Below are positions 18,665 through 28,565 of a DNA stretch of 64,000 nt, piece after piece (positions within the stretch are counted from its first letter, which is position 1; the number at the start of each line of letters is the position of its first letter). The notes beneath the pieces were generated by a model. That model was given only the letters and a program-made list of their open reading frames with translations, made no database searches and was not told where the DNA came from. Origin of the DNA: Melioribacteraceae bacterium (GTDB lineage: Bacteria; Bacteroidota; Ignavibacteria; Ignavibacteriales; Melioribacteraceae); contig JAIOZI010000023.1 of assembly GCA_021740785.1 (NCBI GenBank), positions 1 through 64,000 of the forward strand. Direction: 5' to 3'. The position numbers and the translations under genes are program-made.

Positions 18665-19537
18665 TTATTCATCAACAATATTTATTAAAAGAATAACCGA
18701 TAATCCAATTGAGAATAATGCAAATGTTGGGATGATAAAAATTACAGGAATTATACTAAACCCCAGCAATCCCATAGCTATTATTTTTGCAGTTAAAGCC
18801 GTCATTAATAATGAAAGAAAGATGAGATAAACTGGTCCCAGCAAAAATCCCCAATTAGTTTTTTTTATCAAAAGTAAACCGGAAACAAAAGCAAGCGGAA
18901 GCAGCAAACCTAAATCCAAACCTTGAACGACAAGTGTAGTGTAATGATTTAATTCATCCGGATAAATACTCCCTTCAATTAGAGGCGGAACAACAATCCC
19001 AAGCCATAAAATCGCTATTGCTGCAGTGTTGAAAAGTAAAAACCCACCTGCAAGTTTTGCGGGAGTTTTGTCGCTAAATTTTTCATTCAAGGAATCAAGA
19101 TTGAAAGACAACATGGTCAATGAAAATGCGAAAAAAGAAGCTGCTAGTAATAGAGCATATACAAGAAATAATTCATTATACATTCCCATCATCAAATAAA
19201 ATAAATATGTGACAAGAAAGTATCCGAGAATTCCGGAAAGCAAATACCGCCATTTAAGAGATCCATTCTTCGCCGAAAAAATTGAAAGTAATAAGAGCGG
19301 GATGCCGATGAACAACGTAACATAATCCTGGGCAATGCCCTGAGGCGCCACTTCGGCGGACATGTGCTTGTATATGCCCGTTCCGTAAATCTCAATTGTT
19401 TCCCCTCTTATTGTTTCATGAGTGTATTGTCCGGGACCATCATCAGAAACAATTCCCATTAATGCAGCAACGGTTGAAAATATTACAATGACAATTACCA
19501 GTTTACGGACTATCCTATAATTTTTAAATTCACTCAT
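18665..19537 (-). CDS. Polytopic membrane protein, unknown function
   Basis: A 290-residue protein with about seven or eight predicted membrane helices and one larger extracytoplasmic loop after the first helix (about 30-68, with ETIRGETIEIYGTGIYKHMS). I recognise no family motif, catalytic residues or cofactor ligands. It is 33 bp upstream-to-downstream from the DUF6064-like gene on the same strand and is probably co-transcribed with it. Its stop lies 5 bp from the stop of the convergent chemoreceptor gene. The loop sequence and helix spacing might place it among conserved hypothetical proteins of Bacteroidota; transport or sensing would be a guess. Confidence 0.65.
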   Translation of the reverse strand: MSEFKNYRIVRKLVIVIVIFSTVAALMGIVSDDGPGQYTHETIRGETIEIYGTGIYKHMSAEVAPQGIAQDYVTLFIGIPLLLLSIFSAKNGSLKWRYLLSGILGYFLVTYLFYLMMGMYNELFLVYALLLAASFFAFSLTMLSFNLDSLNEKFSDKTPAKLAGGFLLFNTAAIAILWLGIVVPPLIEGSIYPDELNHYTTLVVQGLDLGLLLPLAFVSGLLLIKKTNWGFLLGPVYLIFLSLLMTALTAKIIAMGLLGFSIIPVIFIIPTFALFSIGLSVILLINIVDE

Positions 19538-19570
19538 AATTTTACATACTCAAAAATGTTTTCGTTAAAA

Positions 19571-20221
19571 TTACTCAACAGTAGAAAACTTCTTTTTATT
19601 TTTAAATGCCAGCAAAATTGTTCCGATGATTCCAGCCGCCAGTAAACCGTAATCTTCATAAATTCCCATGTTAAAAGCAGCAAATGCGCCGATTAACGAC
19701 CATATCAACGGTATTAGATAAACTCCTGATTTAATTTTTTTATCAATAAAGAGCAGCATCCCGAATGTAAAAATTGTTGTCGGACATGGCAAACCGAATG
19801 TCGGGGAATATGGATATTCATGACCGAACAGATATCCCAATACCGGGTAGATAATCAGTGCATATAAAAAGAAGATTATACCTGTGTAACTAAATCCATC
19901 TTTTTTAAACTCAAATGTCAGTTCATTTTTTAACAATCCGAAATAAATAAAAATGCCGCCTTGCATAATATTCAAAACACCGAAGCCGTAAGCCGCTTTA
20001 TTTATTTCGGTAAAAAATACTAGATGATATGCAATCCCAATCCATAACCAGAAAAATGCTAGAATTGAACTAATAATTTTACCGGATAATCTGATTCTTT
20101 TAAATATGAGATAGATTGCCGCTATTGCCATTAGATTAAAAATAATTTGGAGAGGGAAAACTGCTTCATTATAAAGCTTGAGGACTTCTAAAAATTGATT
20201 TGTAGTAAATGGCATGTTCAT
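19571..20221 (-). CDS. DUF6064-like membrane protein
   Basis: A 216-residue protein with six or seven membrane helices. Features that resemble the DUF6064 family are the opening MPFTTNQFLEVLKLYNEAVF, the loop YPVLGYLFGHEYPYSPTFGL and the following PCPTTIFTFGMLLF. The function of the family is unknown. The ATG has an AGAGGTG ribosome-binding site. It precedes the 290-residue membrane protein gene on the same strand. Most conserved residues are in the GHEYPYSPTFGLPCPT loop, which may face the periplasm and could bind a ligand; that is inference only. Confidence 0.75.
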   Translation of the reverse strand: MNMPFTTNQFLEVLKLYNEAVFPLQIIFNLMAIAAIYLIFKRIRLSGKIISSILAFFWLWIGIAYHLVFFTEINKAAYGFGVLNIMQGGIFIYFGLLKNELTFEFKKDGFSYTGIIFFLYALIIYPVLGYLFGHEYPYSPTFGLPCPTTIFTFGMLLFIDKKIKSGVYLIPLIWSLIGAFAAFNMGIYEDYGLLAAGIIGTILLAFKNKKKFSTVE

Positions 20222-20255
20222 AATTCACCTCTATCAATTCGTTTTACAAAACGTC

Positions 20256-20909
20256 TTATATATTCAAATCGAATCCCAATACAACCGCAGTGTAAATTCC
20301 TTTACTGTCGAGAAAATCATAATATTTTGAATTAAGGTGACTATTTAATTTGAATGCTAAAACAACACTTAAATTTTCCATCAGTTCATGTGTTAAACCG
20401 ATTCCACCACCGATACCGATTAGATTTTCAGAGATTGAACGCTTAGTGGTTCTGTCTGCTTCATAATCAAGGATTTTACCTGTGTTTGCATCTGTAATTT
20501 TAACAACCTTATAAGTGTTATAGCTCAGGTAAGAATAACCAAGCTCGAATGTAACAAATGATGTAAAAAATTTATTTGTGTGAAAATTAATACGGGTTCC
20601 GATATACAATGGAATCATTTTATGTGCATCGGATGAATATGATTTGAATATTGTCTGATCCTGAACAACCGACCACTCCTCAATGAAACTGACAAAAAAT
20701 TTGTCCCAAAATGAATAACCGGAATAAAGATAGAATTGAGTGCTGCTGTTAAATTGATAATTATACTGAACGGAAGCTGTTACACCTTTTGATGAACTCA
20801 TAGGCATTATCATTCCACCGCTGACTTGAATTGAATTGTTGTTCTGTGCCGGGTTGTTCTCTACAAGAATTATTAAGGTGAGTAATAGTATAACCGAAAA
20901 AAACCTCAT
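20256..20909 (-). CDS. Outer membrane beta-barrel protein
   Basis: A 217-residue exported protein from the ATG at 20909, which opens a signal peptide (MRFFSVILLLTLIILVENN). A start 11 codons earlier would put polar residues before it and is less likely. The mature chain has repeated amphipathic beta-strand patterns (GVTASVQYNYQF, TQFYLYSGYSFWDKFF, VVLAFKLNSHL) and ends in TAVVLGFDLNI, suggesting an OmpA/OmpW-sized barrel. It is probably a single gene, 34 bp upstream of the DUF6064-like gene on the same strand. No substrate can be assigned. Confidence 0.65.
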   Translation of the reverse strand: MRFFSVILLLTLIILVENNPAQNNNSIQVSGGMIMPMSSSKGVTASVQYNYQFNSSTQFYLYSGYSFWDKFFVSFIEEWSVVQDQTIFKSYSSDAHKMIPLYIGTRINFHTNKFFTSFVTFELGYSYLSYNTYKVVKITDANTGKILDYEADRTTKRSISENLIGIGGGIGLTHELMENLSVVLAFKLNSHLNSKYYDFLDSKGIYTAVVLGFDLNI

Positions 20910-21014
20910 TATAGTTTCCCCAAATAAAATAACTTCATGCAAATATAGATTCTCAACATTTATGCGAAGCTAAGATTTATGCGGCAATATATCAACCTAA
21001 TAAATATGATTGTA

Positions 21015-21371
21015 TTACTCAGGTATTGGCAAACCATGCATTTTAAGGAAAGATAATTTATCCCAATAGCCGCGCTGAAATATTATTTTATCATTTTGGA
21101 CTTGAAAAAATCCGCAGCCTCGTAATCCCAACGGATCCTTCCATTCAAGGATAGCCCATTCTCCGTCCTCATAAATATTTTCGATTATACAAGTCATATC
21201 AGCTTTTGCAAATTCTTCTGAAAACATTTTCCTTATTGCATTTTTCCCTTTAACTGGTTTATTCGGTACTTGATGGTTCACCGCGTCTTCGCTATATAGA
21301 TCTACTATTGATTCCGCATCTCCCTTATTAAAGTCTTCCACCCATTTTAAGATAAGGTCTTTCGGTTTCAT
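21015..21371 (-). CDS. SnoaL-like / NTF2-fold protein
   Basis: A small cytoplasmic protein of 118 residues. The pattern LILKWVEDFNKGDAESIVDL, then YSEDAVNHQVP and the later EGEWAILEWKD-like strand is typical of the SnoaL-like branch of the NTF2 superfamily, a cone-shaped fold used by small isomerases, hydrolases and ligand-binding proteins. The exact reaction cannot be inferred. The ATG at 21371 is preferred over the one four codons earlier because GGA lies about 7 nt before it. It sits 76 bp downstream of the CNNM-type gene on the same strand and may or may not be co-transcribed. Confidence 0.75.
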   Translation of the reverse strand: MKPKDLILKWVEDFNKGDAESIVDLYSEDAVNHQVPNKPVKGKNAIRKMFSEEFAKADMTCIIENIYEDGEWAILEWKDPLGLRGCGFFQVQNDKIIFQRGYWDKLSFLKMHGLPIPE

Positions 21372-21458
21372 ATTTATTTCCATTTTAAAATTTTATATTA
21401 ATTATTGACTTGTGAATTGAGTCGGATTATTTAATACAAAATCCCTCATGTTTCCAGT

Positions 21459-22535
21459 TCACCTATCACTTTTATTTTCTTTGTGATCAAAATCGTTCAA
21501 CAAATTATATTTTGCCCGTTTAATTTTCCATCTCTCCCTCGCGTATTTTTGCATATTGGAAATAGTATCCTTCTCATCAATAATTTCAAGACCAAGGATA
21601 GTTTCAATAATATCCTCCATAGTAACTATTCCGTCAACAACTCCATACTCATCAACAACAAGTGCAATATGTTCCTTTTTTTCCAGAAGTTTTTCCCACA
21701 CTTTAAATAATTCCATTGAATCCGGGATAACAACAATTTCTCTCTTTATGTCTTGAAGCCTTAATTGATGCTGATCCTCGGCAAGTTTTTCAAAAACTGT
21801 TTGTCGTAAAACATATCCCGAAATATTGTCCTTATTTTCTGAGAAGGTTGGTATTCGTGAAAAGGTAAGGTAATCTTTACTCTTTAAAAAATCATTGAGT
21901 AACAGATTTTCATCAGCCGCAACTACTACAACTCTCGGCGTTTTAATTTCGGTCACTTTTACATTTTTCAAACGAAGTAAATTTTGAATTATCTTATGTT
22001 CGCTCTCAGAGAAAACTCCCTCATCAGCCCCAATGCTTGTCAGAGCAGCAATTTCTTCTCTGCTGGTTGAGTGCCCCGTTTTATATTTTGAGATTGCATT
22101 TGTAATAATTGCCGACATCCAAACTATCGGATAGGTGATAATTATTGTCCCCCGTATCAAATAGGAAGCGGCTTTAGCTAATCCTCTCCAGTACTGCGCT
22201 CCGATTGTTTTAGGAATTATTTCAGTTATCACAAGAATAAGTATGGTAAGAATCGCCGATACAAGTCCAAAGTATGCATCACCAAAAACTTTAACTGCCT
22301 GCGCACCTACTCCGGCTGCACCAACTGTATGTGCCACCGTATTAAGTGAAAGAATTGCAGATAAAGGTTTATCGATATTATATTTTAAATCAATGAAATT
22401 TTGTGCCCACATATTTCCCTTTTCTTTTTTCGCAATTATGAAAGATTTAGGCGTCGAAAGAAGCACGGCTTCCATAATCGAGCAAAGAAATGAAACGAAT
22501 AACGCCAGGAACAAATAAAATAATAGTAGTACCAT
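21459..22535 (-). CDS. CNNM/CorB-type membrane protein with CBS pair
   Basis: A 358-residue protein with an N-terminal DUF21/CNNM membrane domain (about 1-190; motifs SIMEAVLLS and ITEIIPKTIG) and a cytoplasmic CBS-domain pair (about 205-325, with VVDEYGVVDGIVTMEDIIE). The C-terminal CorC_HlyC domain is absent and replaced by a short basic tail. Bacterial CNNM proteins are linked to Mg2+ or Co2+ export or to Na+-coupled Mg2+ transport, with CBS pairs binding ATP-Mg. 'Hemolysin family' labels for such proteins are misleading. It appears to be the first gene of its transcript, following a 359-bp gap. Confidence 0.88.
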   Translation of the reverse strand: MVLLLFYLFLALFVSFLCSIMEAVLLSTPKSFIIAKKEKGNMWAQNFIDLKYNIDKPLSAILSLNTVAHTVGAAGVGAQAVKVFGDAYFGLVSAILTILILVITEIIPKTIGAQYWRGLAKAASYLIRGTIIITYPIVWMSAIITNAISKYKTGHSTSREEIAALTSIGADEGVFSESEHKIIQNLLRLKNVKVTEIKTPRVVVVAADENLLLNDFLKSKDYLTFSRIPTFSENKDNISGYVLRQTVFEKLAEDQHQLRLQDIKREIVVIPDSMELFKVWEKLLEKKEHIALVVDEYGVVDGIVTMEDIIETILGLEIIDEKDTISNMQKYARERWKIKRAKYNLLNDFDHKENKSDR

Positions 22536-22894
22536 TTTATATAGAATTTATTAAGAACATAGATACGATTTTAATTATAGAAATGGTAAAATAATCGTTT
22601 AACCCAAAAAATTCGTTGGAAATGAATTTTTTACTGCTTGCCGCTCATAAAATGTGTTAATTAAACTCTTATATTGAGTGATTAACCCCGACAATTTTTT
22701 TAGAAAAATATTTTCTTAAATAACAAAATCCAAAATTTCTATATGACTAAGTTTCTGATATTTCACAACTTACAAATTGTCTGCCCGAAGAGCAGTTTTT
22801 CCAATGGAAAATCTGTGATAAATATATTTTGATTCCAAACAAATAAAAAAGGGAACTACTAGATCCGCTTTTTCAAATTATGATGAAATAGATT
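22536..22894. other. Gene-free AT-rich interval
   Basis: This 359-bp gap separates the HEAT-repeat gene end from the CNNM-type gene start, both on the minus strand. I see no coding frame, tRNA-like fold or strong terminator. It should hold the promoter of the CNNM gene. The direct sequence shows only AT-rich DNA. Confidence 0.5.
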
Positions 22895-24700
22895 CTACTT
22901 GTTTCTAATTATATCCAGCAACGCTTTTTTTGCTGCAGGATCATCAATGTAACCAAGGGCAGTAACGGCGGCTTTGCGCACTTCATAATTATCATCTCCT
23001 TTTGCAATTTTTACAAGTACGCCAACAGCTTCCCTGGCTTTTGTATCCCCGATTGCATACACTATAGTTCTTCTTAAACCGGGCTCAGATTCATTTTGAA
23101 GCATACTATCGAGAAAACCTACTATGTTTTTTGCATCTTGAATAACATTCATTATCCCATGAATAGCGGCTTTCTTAATATCATTATTTGTTGTAGCGGA
23201 ATATATTTTTTTTAATGATTCCAGAACTTTCTCATCTTCATAATTGGCAAGCGCGTATACTGCGGCTTTTGCAATATCCGCATCTTTTTCTTTGACCGCT
23301 ATATCGGTTAGAAAAGGAATGATATCGCCAATATCTGAATCGCTTAATGCATATAAGGCTGCTTTGCGAACATCTTTATTTGTTGATGCTTTCAAAATTT
23401 CCTTAATAACTGTTACGGATTCCTCCGATTCAAAATTCCCAAGTGCATACACCGCAGCTTTAGCTAAATCTGCATCTTCAGAATTCAATGCAGATTCTTT
23501 TAACATAGGAATTACGCTGGATATATCGGAATCACCGAGGGAATAAAGAGCTGCTTTTTTTACATCCATGTATTTTGCATTCTTTATTATGTCCTGTGCA
23601 GCCTTAACAGATTCTTCACTTTCATAATTTCCCAAAGCATAAACTGCGGCTTTAGCTAATTCTACATCTGTTTCGTTGATTGCCAAATCCCTTAAATACG
23701 GGATCATTTCAGATAGATCGGAATCAGCAAGTGCATACAATGAGGCTTTTCTTACATCCATTATTTTAGATGCCTTCAACACTTCCTTTATGGCTGCAGC
23801 CGCCTCTTTAGTATCATAATTTCCCAAAGCATAAACTGCGGCTTTTGAAAGCTCGGGGCTGTTCCCGGTTATAGCATACTTTTTTAATAAGGGAATTATT
23901 TCCGGCGCTTCAGTATCACTCAATGCATAAATAATTGCTCGTGCCAACTCATTGTCCTTCACATCAGCTAATGCGTTTTTTAAAGCATCTATTGCTTCGG
24001 GACTCTCGTAATTACCAATTGCGTATACAGCTTTCCTTTTTAACTGTGTGTTCGGTTCCGATTTAATAATTTCGACAAGTTTATTAAATGCCGCCGGTGA
24101 ATCGAAATTTCCAAGTGTATAAATTATTTTCTCCTTGAAATTTTCATTCGTCGTTGATGCATATAAATCCAAAATAGCATCCAAGGCATTTTCATCTCCC
24201 ATCTCTCCCAATGCGTATAATGCCGTAATATTAATCTCTTCGTCCTCTTCCTTTTTCAGTCCGCTTATTATTGCCTGGTACTTTGTATTGCCCTGCTTAA
24301 CAAGTTTCTGACCTAATAATATCATATTCGATCTTGCATCATCAGCCCATCTGCTGCTGTTGTTTTCCTTAATAAAGTCCTGATAACATCGAAACACTAT
24401 TTCAGGATTTTCCCCAGATTTTTCCCTCGAGTAGCATCTCCAAAACATCGCATCATCGCGCCACTTGCTTTCAGGAAATTTTTTCAGAAAGTTATTCAAC
24501 TCATTAATTGCTTCTGTCCATTTTTCATCAAGCACCAGGTTATATGCTTTTTTATATGCTGTGTCATCAGGCTCCTGTTCTTCTTCCGTTACATTGTATG
24601 AATAAGTATATACAGAATTCCGGTTGGTGCTCGAGGCAAAAGTATGGAACGATAAAATGCAGAAATATGATAACAGTAGTATTAAAATTCTTTTGAACAT
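22895..24700 (-). CDS. Exported HEAT-repeat protein
   Basis: A 601-residue protein from the ATG at 24700, which has GGAGAG four bases upstream. A signal peptide (ILILLLSYFCILSFHTFASS) leads into a TPR-like N-terminal part (about 45-130: AYNLVLDEKWTEAINELN, WRCYSREKSG). About 13 to 14 HEAT repeats follow. In the middle they form a super-repeat of about 64 residues (two HEAT units), each starting VYALGN and ending DLAKAA or similar. The array probably makes a periplasmic protein-binding scaffold. It is third in an operon with an ECF sigma factor and its anti-sigma factor, with only 19 bp between, so it is likely under that sigma factor and may take part in its signal chain. Confidence 0.88.
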   Translation of the reverse strand: MFKRILILLLSYFCILSFHTFASSTNRNSVYTYSYNVTEEEQEPDDTAYKKAYNLVLDEKWTEAINELNNFLKKFPESKWRDDAMFWRCYSREKSGENPEIVFRCYQDFIKENNSSRWADDARSNMILLGQKLVKQGNTKYQAIISGLKKEEDEEINITALYALGEMGDENALDAILDLYASTTNENFKEKIIYTLGNFDSPAAFNKLVEIIKSEPNTQLKRKAVYAIGNYESPEAIDALKNALADVKDNELARAIIYALSDTEAPEIIPLLKKYAITGNSPELSKAAVYALGNYDTKEAAAAIKEVLKASKIMDVRKASLYALADSDLSEMIPYLRDLAINETDVELAKAAVYALGNYESEESVKAAQDIIKNAKYMDVKKAALYSLGDSDISSVIPMLKESALNSEDADLAKAAVYALGNFESEESVTVIKEILKASTNKDVRKAALYALSDSDIGDIIPFLTDIAVKEKDADIAKAAVYALANYEDEKVLESLKKIYSATTNNDIKKAAIHGIMNVIQDAKNIVGFLDSMLQNESEPGLRRTIVYAIGDTKAREAVGVLVKIAKGDDNYEVRKAAVTALGYIDDPAAKKALLDIIRNK

Positions 24701-24719
24701 GATTCTCTCCGACAATTAA

Positions 24720-25541
24720 TTAAATATTTTTTCTTTTTACTTCTTGTTTTTTTATTGGAACCGATCCCGGACCGGTTTTCTGCATTTCTTGAATACTTAT
24801 TTTGAGAAAGATTCCCCGCCTATCTACCCCGCTTTTAATAAGATCAATTCCTTCCAGATCATATTCCGTTTCAAGATTTGCTATTTGAAGCAGTATAACT
24901 TCAATATCCGAGATCAATTCCATAAGCTGCTTTTGCGAAGGCTGCTTTAATTCCTTTTTAAGTTCGGCTGCATCGTCTAATAATTTTTCCGATATCTTTT
25001 TTTGATACAGTAAATTTATTGTTTCCACATCACCTGTGGATTGATCGAAATTAGCTAGACCGAGAAGTAAAACTTTTGAGCGCTCAATATAATTTTCAGT
25101 CCGGGATTCAAGTGAAGCAGGTTGAATATTAATTCGTTTTCCGTTCTTCAAATCATTTATAACCGCATCGTTGTTACTGAATAAAAATCTCCCAATTATG
25201 ACACCTATGATAATTAATGTTAACGCGCCTGCAAGCTGATAAGTCCAATTGGAATTTATTGTAATTATTTCTTTAATCCGGTTCCACCATGCATATGAGT
25301 TATTATGTGTAATGATTATTCTCGGTTCAAGTTTCTCCCAAAAAGTATTCATGAATTCTTCATCCGGTTCAACGCTTTCTCTCTGATTGATTACTGTTAA
25401 CATTTCCTCTAATTCAATAAATTCAGTTCTACATTCAGTGCATGTTTCCAAATGCTTATTCAATAGTTTTCTATCATTTTCCGGGAGCTCATTGTATAAT
25501 GCCTTTTGTATTTTTGATTGGTAATTTTTGCAATCACTCAT
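24720..25541 (-). CDS. Membrane anti-sigma factor with zinc-binding domain
   Basis: A 273-residue protein. The N-terminal domain has the ZAS zinc motif C4-x25-H30-x3-C34-x2-C37 (NKHLETCTECR), which binds an ECF sigma factor on the cytoplasmic face. A membrane helix (about 101-121, LAGALTLIIIGVIIGRFLF) leads to a periplasmic helical region of about 150 residues. That region probably senses a signal or is cut to release sigma. It starts 12 bp after the sigma gene and is followed by the HEAT-repeat gene. A good ribosome-binding site (GAGGA) precedes the ATG. The periplasmic part matches no domain I can name. Confidence 0.88.
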   Translation of the reverse strand: MSDCKNYQSKIQKALYNELPENDRKLLNKHLETCTECRTEFIELEEMLTVINQRESVEPDEEFMNTFWEKLEPRIIITHNNSYAWWNRIKEIITINSNWTYQLAGALTLIIIGVIIGRFLFSNNDAVINDLKNGKRINIQPASLESRTENYIERSKVLLLGLANFDQSTGDVETINLLYQKKISEKLLDDAAELKKELKQPSQKQLMELISDIEVILLQIANLETEYDLEGIDLIKSGVDRRGIFLKISIQEMQKTGPGSVPIKKQEVKRKNI

Positions 25542-25553
25542 ACTGTCCTCTTA

Positions 25554-26129
25554 TTAAATTTCTTCTTTATAGAAGGCTAATTCTTGACGAAGTTTTTTCA
25601 ATGCTCTAAAATTTACACTTCGTACTGTGCCGGGACTTAGTTTAAGTATTTCCACAATATCACCGAATGGCAGCCCGTTATAGTTTCTTAATACAAATAC
25701 CGATTTTTCTCTTTGGGACAATTTCTGAACCGCCTTATCTATGTGCTTCATAATAAAAGATGACTCCAAAACTTTAACAGGATTTGAATTCTCAGGATGA
25801 TTTTTCTCAACATTTTCGTTACTGATTACTTCCTCCATGTTTTCTTCTGCGTGCATCTCTTTATATGATTTTTTTCTTCCCATTGAATAACAAGTATTAA
25901 CCGTAATTCTATACAACCATGTGCTGAATTTAGAAGACCCGCGAAATTTATTAATTGATTTAAAAGCTTTGAAAAACACTTCCTGGGAAACATCTTCTGC
26001 ATCCTCCCGCGAGTTGGTTAAATCATATGCTATATGAAAAACCATCCGCTTGTTGGCTTCAACAAGATCCCGGAAGGCAGAAGTATCTCCTTTTTTTATC
26101 CGGTCAATTAGTTTTTTCTCACTATCCAA
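25554..26129 (-). CDS. ECF-type RNA polymerase sigma factor
   Basis: A 191-residue sigma-70 family protein with region 2 (AYDLTNSREDAEDVSQEVFF, then KFSTWLYRITVNTCY) and region 4 (LSQREKSVFVLRNYNGLPFG, then ILKLSPGTVRSVNFRALKKL), separated by a short acidic linker. This is the ECF layout. The start is a TTG with GGAG at good spacing; no in-frame ATG suits. It heads an operon with a ZAS anti-sigma factor and a secreted HEAT protein, a common layout for envelope-stress or surface-signal control. Promoter recognition cannot be read from the sequence, but autoregulation from the 199-bp upstream gap is likely. Confidence 0.92.
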   Translation of the reverse strand: MDSEKKLIDRIKKGDTSAFRDLVEANKRMVFHIAYDLTNSREDAEDVSQEVFFKAFKSINKFRGSSKFSTWLYRITVNTCYSMGRKKSYKEMHAEENMEEVISNENVEKNHPENSNPVKVLESSFIMKHIDKAVQKLSQREKSVFVLRNYNGLPFGDIVEILKLSPGTVRSVNFRALKKLRQELAFYKEEI

Positions 26130-26285
26130 AAAGAATCTCCATATTCTGAACAGTAGGACGCTGCCAGTTTCAAAAATGTTTACCTGAAATTATTTTTTTT
26201 ACAAGAATGTATCCTGTTGTAATTTGTTGATACTGTCGGAAGTTAGACATATTTTGAGTGAAAGGTATGCAATGATGATAAATAA

Positions 26286-26314
26286 GATGCCCTTTACAAT
26301 AAGGAAAGGGCATC
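26286..26314 (-). terminator. Terminator hairpin after the pyrophosphatase gene
   Basis: GATGCCCTTT (26286-26295) and AAAGGGCATC (26305-26314) form a perfect 10-bp stem with a 9-nt loop. On the minus strand it is followed by TTATTTATC. It lies 15 bp after the hppA stop. Confidence 0.75.
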
Positions 26315-26328
26315 ATTTAATATTAATT

Positions 26329-28530
26329 TTATAAGATGCTGAATGCAACCGTCAAACCGCTCATCACGATTGCCACCATACTCATTAACTTAACAAGAAT
26401 GTTCAAGCTGGGACCGGAAGTATCTTTGAAAGGATCGCCCACCGTATCACCAATTATGGTTGCTTTATGGCTTGATGAACCTTTTCCTCCGAGATGACCT
26501 TCTTCAACATATTTTTTTGCATTATCCCATGCTCCACCGGAGTTTGCCATAAATACGGCAAGAACGAAACCTGAACCCAATCCGCCGACAAGCAATCCCA
26601 TTACACCCGATACACCAAATACCACTCCCATTAATATCGGAACGAGAATCGCTAAAATGGATGGTAAAACCATTTCAATCTGTGCACCTTTTGTGGATAT
26701 TTCAACACACCGCGCATAATCGGGATCATTCTTTCCTTCAAGAATTCCCGGTATCTCTTTGAATTGCCGGCGTACTTCATCAACCATCTTTTGTGCAGCT
26801 CTTCCAACTGCATTCATTGTTAAACCGCAAAATACAAATGCCATCATTGCACCGATAAAAATTCCGATTAGAACTTTCGGATTCATAAGATGTACTTCGA
26901 AATACTGCATAAAATCCATAAGCCCAGCTTTCGCCGTTTCAACACTTACACCATTACTTAATACAAGAACATCCTGACCAATCCTTATTAAACCTATTTT
27001 CAATTCTTCAATATATGAAGCAAGTAAAGCCAGTGCAGTTAATGCGGCTGACCCGATTGCAAAACCCTTTCCGGTTGCCGCTGTTGTGTTTCCCAATGAA
27101 TCGAGCGAGTCGGTTCTTTTTCTAACCTCTTCACCTAAACCGCTCATCTCAGCATTACCGCCTGCATTATCGGCTATTGGTCCGTATGCATCAGTTGCAA
27201 GTGTAATTCCTAAAGTCGACAGCATTCCAACAGCCGCAATACCGATGCCGTAAAGCCCCATATTCATTCTTGTTAAATCGAAACCGGAAGCTAATAAATA
27301 TGAGAATACAATTCCGAAAACTACAGCCATTACCGGGATTGCAGTTGAAATCATACCTGTTCCGAGACCCGAAATTATTACTGTTGCAGGACCGGTTTTT
27401 GAACTTTCCGCAATATTCATTGTGGGTTTGTAAGAAGCAGAAGTATAATATTCAGTAGATTTACCAATCACAATTCCTGTAATTAAACCGACAACTATTG
27501 CGCCCCAAATACCGAAAGGATTATCGATTTCAAGAAAGTAAATTATTACCCATGAAAAAATTACAATTAGTATTGAGCTGGCATTGATTCCCTTCGAAAG
27601 AGCTTTTAGCAAATCTTTCTGTGTAGCTCCTTCTTTTGTTCTAACTAAATAGATTCCAATAAGTGACAGGATAATGCCGACTGCCGCAATCAACATCGGG
27701 GCAATCACTGCTTTAAATTGTGTAACGGGATCATGTAAGAATGCCGAAGCTCCAAGCGCTGCAGTCGCTAAAATCGATCCGCAGTAAGATTCATACAGGT
27801 CAGCGCCCATACCTGCAACGTCACCGACATTATCACCGACGTTATCTGCTATTGTTGCGGGATTACGTGGATCGTCTTCTGGAATACCTGCTTCAACCTT
27901 TCCGACTAAATCACCTCCGACATCAGCGGCTTTGGTGAAAATTCCACCGCCTACTCTTGCAAATAACGCCTGTGCCGATGCACCCATTCCGAATGTTAAC
28001 ATCGTTGTTGTAATTACGACAATGTTGTGTCCGTCTGTCAAAGATATTGGATAGAAATAATTTAGCACCAAAAACCATATAGAGATATCAAGTAAACCTA
28101 ATCCAACAACAACTAAACCCATTACCGCGCCGCTGCGGAATGCAATTCTAAGTCCGGCATTTAAGGAAGTCCTTGCGGCATTTGTGGTTCGAGCCGAGGC
28201 ATAAGTTGCGGTTTTCATTCCGAAAAATCCTGCCAGCCCTGAAAAGAATCCACCGGTAATAAAAGCAAACGGAACCCATGGATTTTGAACATTCATTACA
28301 TAGGCTAAAATGGAAAACAGGATAGTCATTAATAAAAAGAAAAATCCAACAATTTTATATTGTTGTCTTAGATAAGCCATTGCACCTTCACGCACATGAG
28401 ATGCAATTTTTTTCATTCTATCAGTGCCTTCACTTTCCTTCATCATTTGTTTGAAAAACATAAAAGCAAATCCCAAAGCAACAATAGAACTAATGGGAAC
28501 AATCCAAAAAAGGCTATTGAACATTTTCAT
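26329..28530 (-). CDS. hppA: Membrane-bound ion-translocating pyrophosphatase
   Basis: A 733-residue integral membrane enzyme that hydrolyses cytoplasmic pyrophosphate to pump Na+ or H+. The substrate-binding motifs are clear: [31 protein letters not shown] and the C-terminal cluster NAKKYVEEG with [16 protein letters not shown]. Two signature sites inform the subtype. Alanine 484 in [10 protein letters not shown] marks the K+-dependent class (K+-independent enzymes have lysine). The glutamate at 247 in ADLYESY is at the position used by Na+ pumps such as the Thermotoga enzyme, whereas H+ pumps have it one turn later. So a K+-dependent Na+- or Na+/H+-pump is the best reading. It is a single gene with a downstream terminator. 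Confidence 0.95.
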   Translation of the reverse strand: MKMFNSLFWIVPISSIVALGFAFMFFKQMMKESEGTDRMKKIASHVREGAMAYLRQQYKIVGFFFLLMTILFSILAYVMNVQNPWVPFAFITGGFFSGLAGFFGMKTATYASARTTNAARTSLNAGLRIAFRSGAVMGLVVVGLGLLDISIWFLVLNYFYPISLTDGHNIVVITTTMLTFGMGASAQALFARVGGGIFTKAADVGGDLVGKVEAGIPEDDPRNPATIADNVGDNVGDVAGMGADLYESYCGSILATAALGASAFLHDPVTQFKAVIAPMLIAAVGIILSLIGIYLVRTKEGATQKDLLKALSKGINASSILIVIFSWVIIYFLEIDNPFGIWGAIVVGLITGIVIGKSTEYYTSASYKPTMNIAESSKTGPATVIISGLGTGMISTAIPVMAVVFGIVFSYLLASGFDLTRMNMGLYGIGIAAVGMLSTLGITLATDAYGPIADNAGGNAEMSGLGEEVRKRTDSLDSLGNTTAATGKGFAIGSAALTALALLASYIEELKIGLIRIGQDVLVLSNGVSVETAKAGLMDFMQYFEVHLMNPKVLIGIFIGAMMAFVFCGLTMNAVGRAAQKMVDEVRRQFKEIPGILEGKNDPDYARCVEISTKGAQIEMVLPSILAILVPILMGVVFGVSGVMGLLVGGLGSGFVLAVFMANSGGAWDNAKKYVEEGHLGGKGSSSHKATIIGDTVGDPFKDTSGPSLNILVKLMSMVAIVMSGLTVAFSIL

Positions 28531-28565
28531 ACTCCGTAAATATCATATTCATAAAATTCATATAA

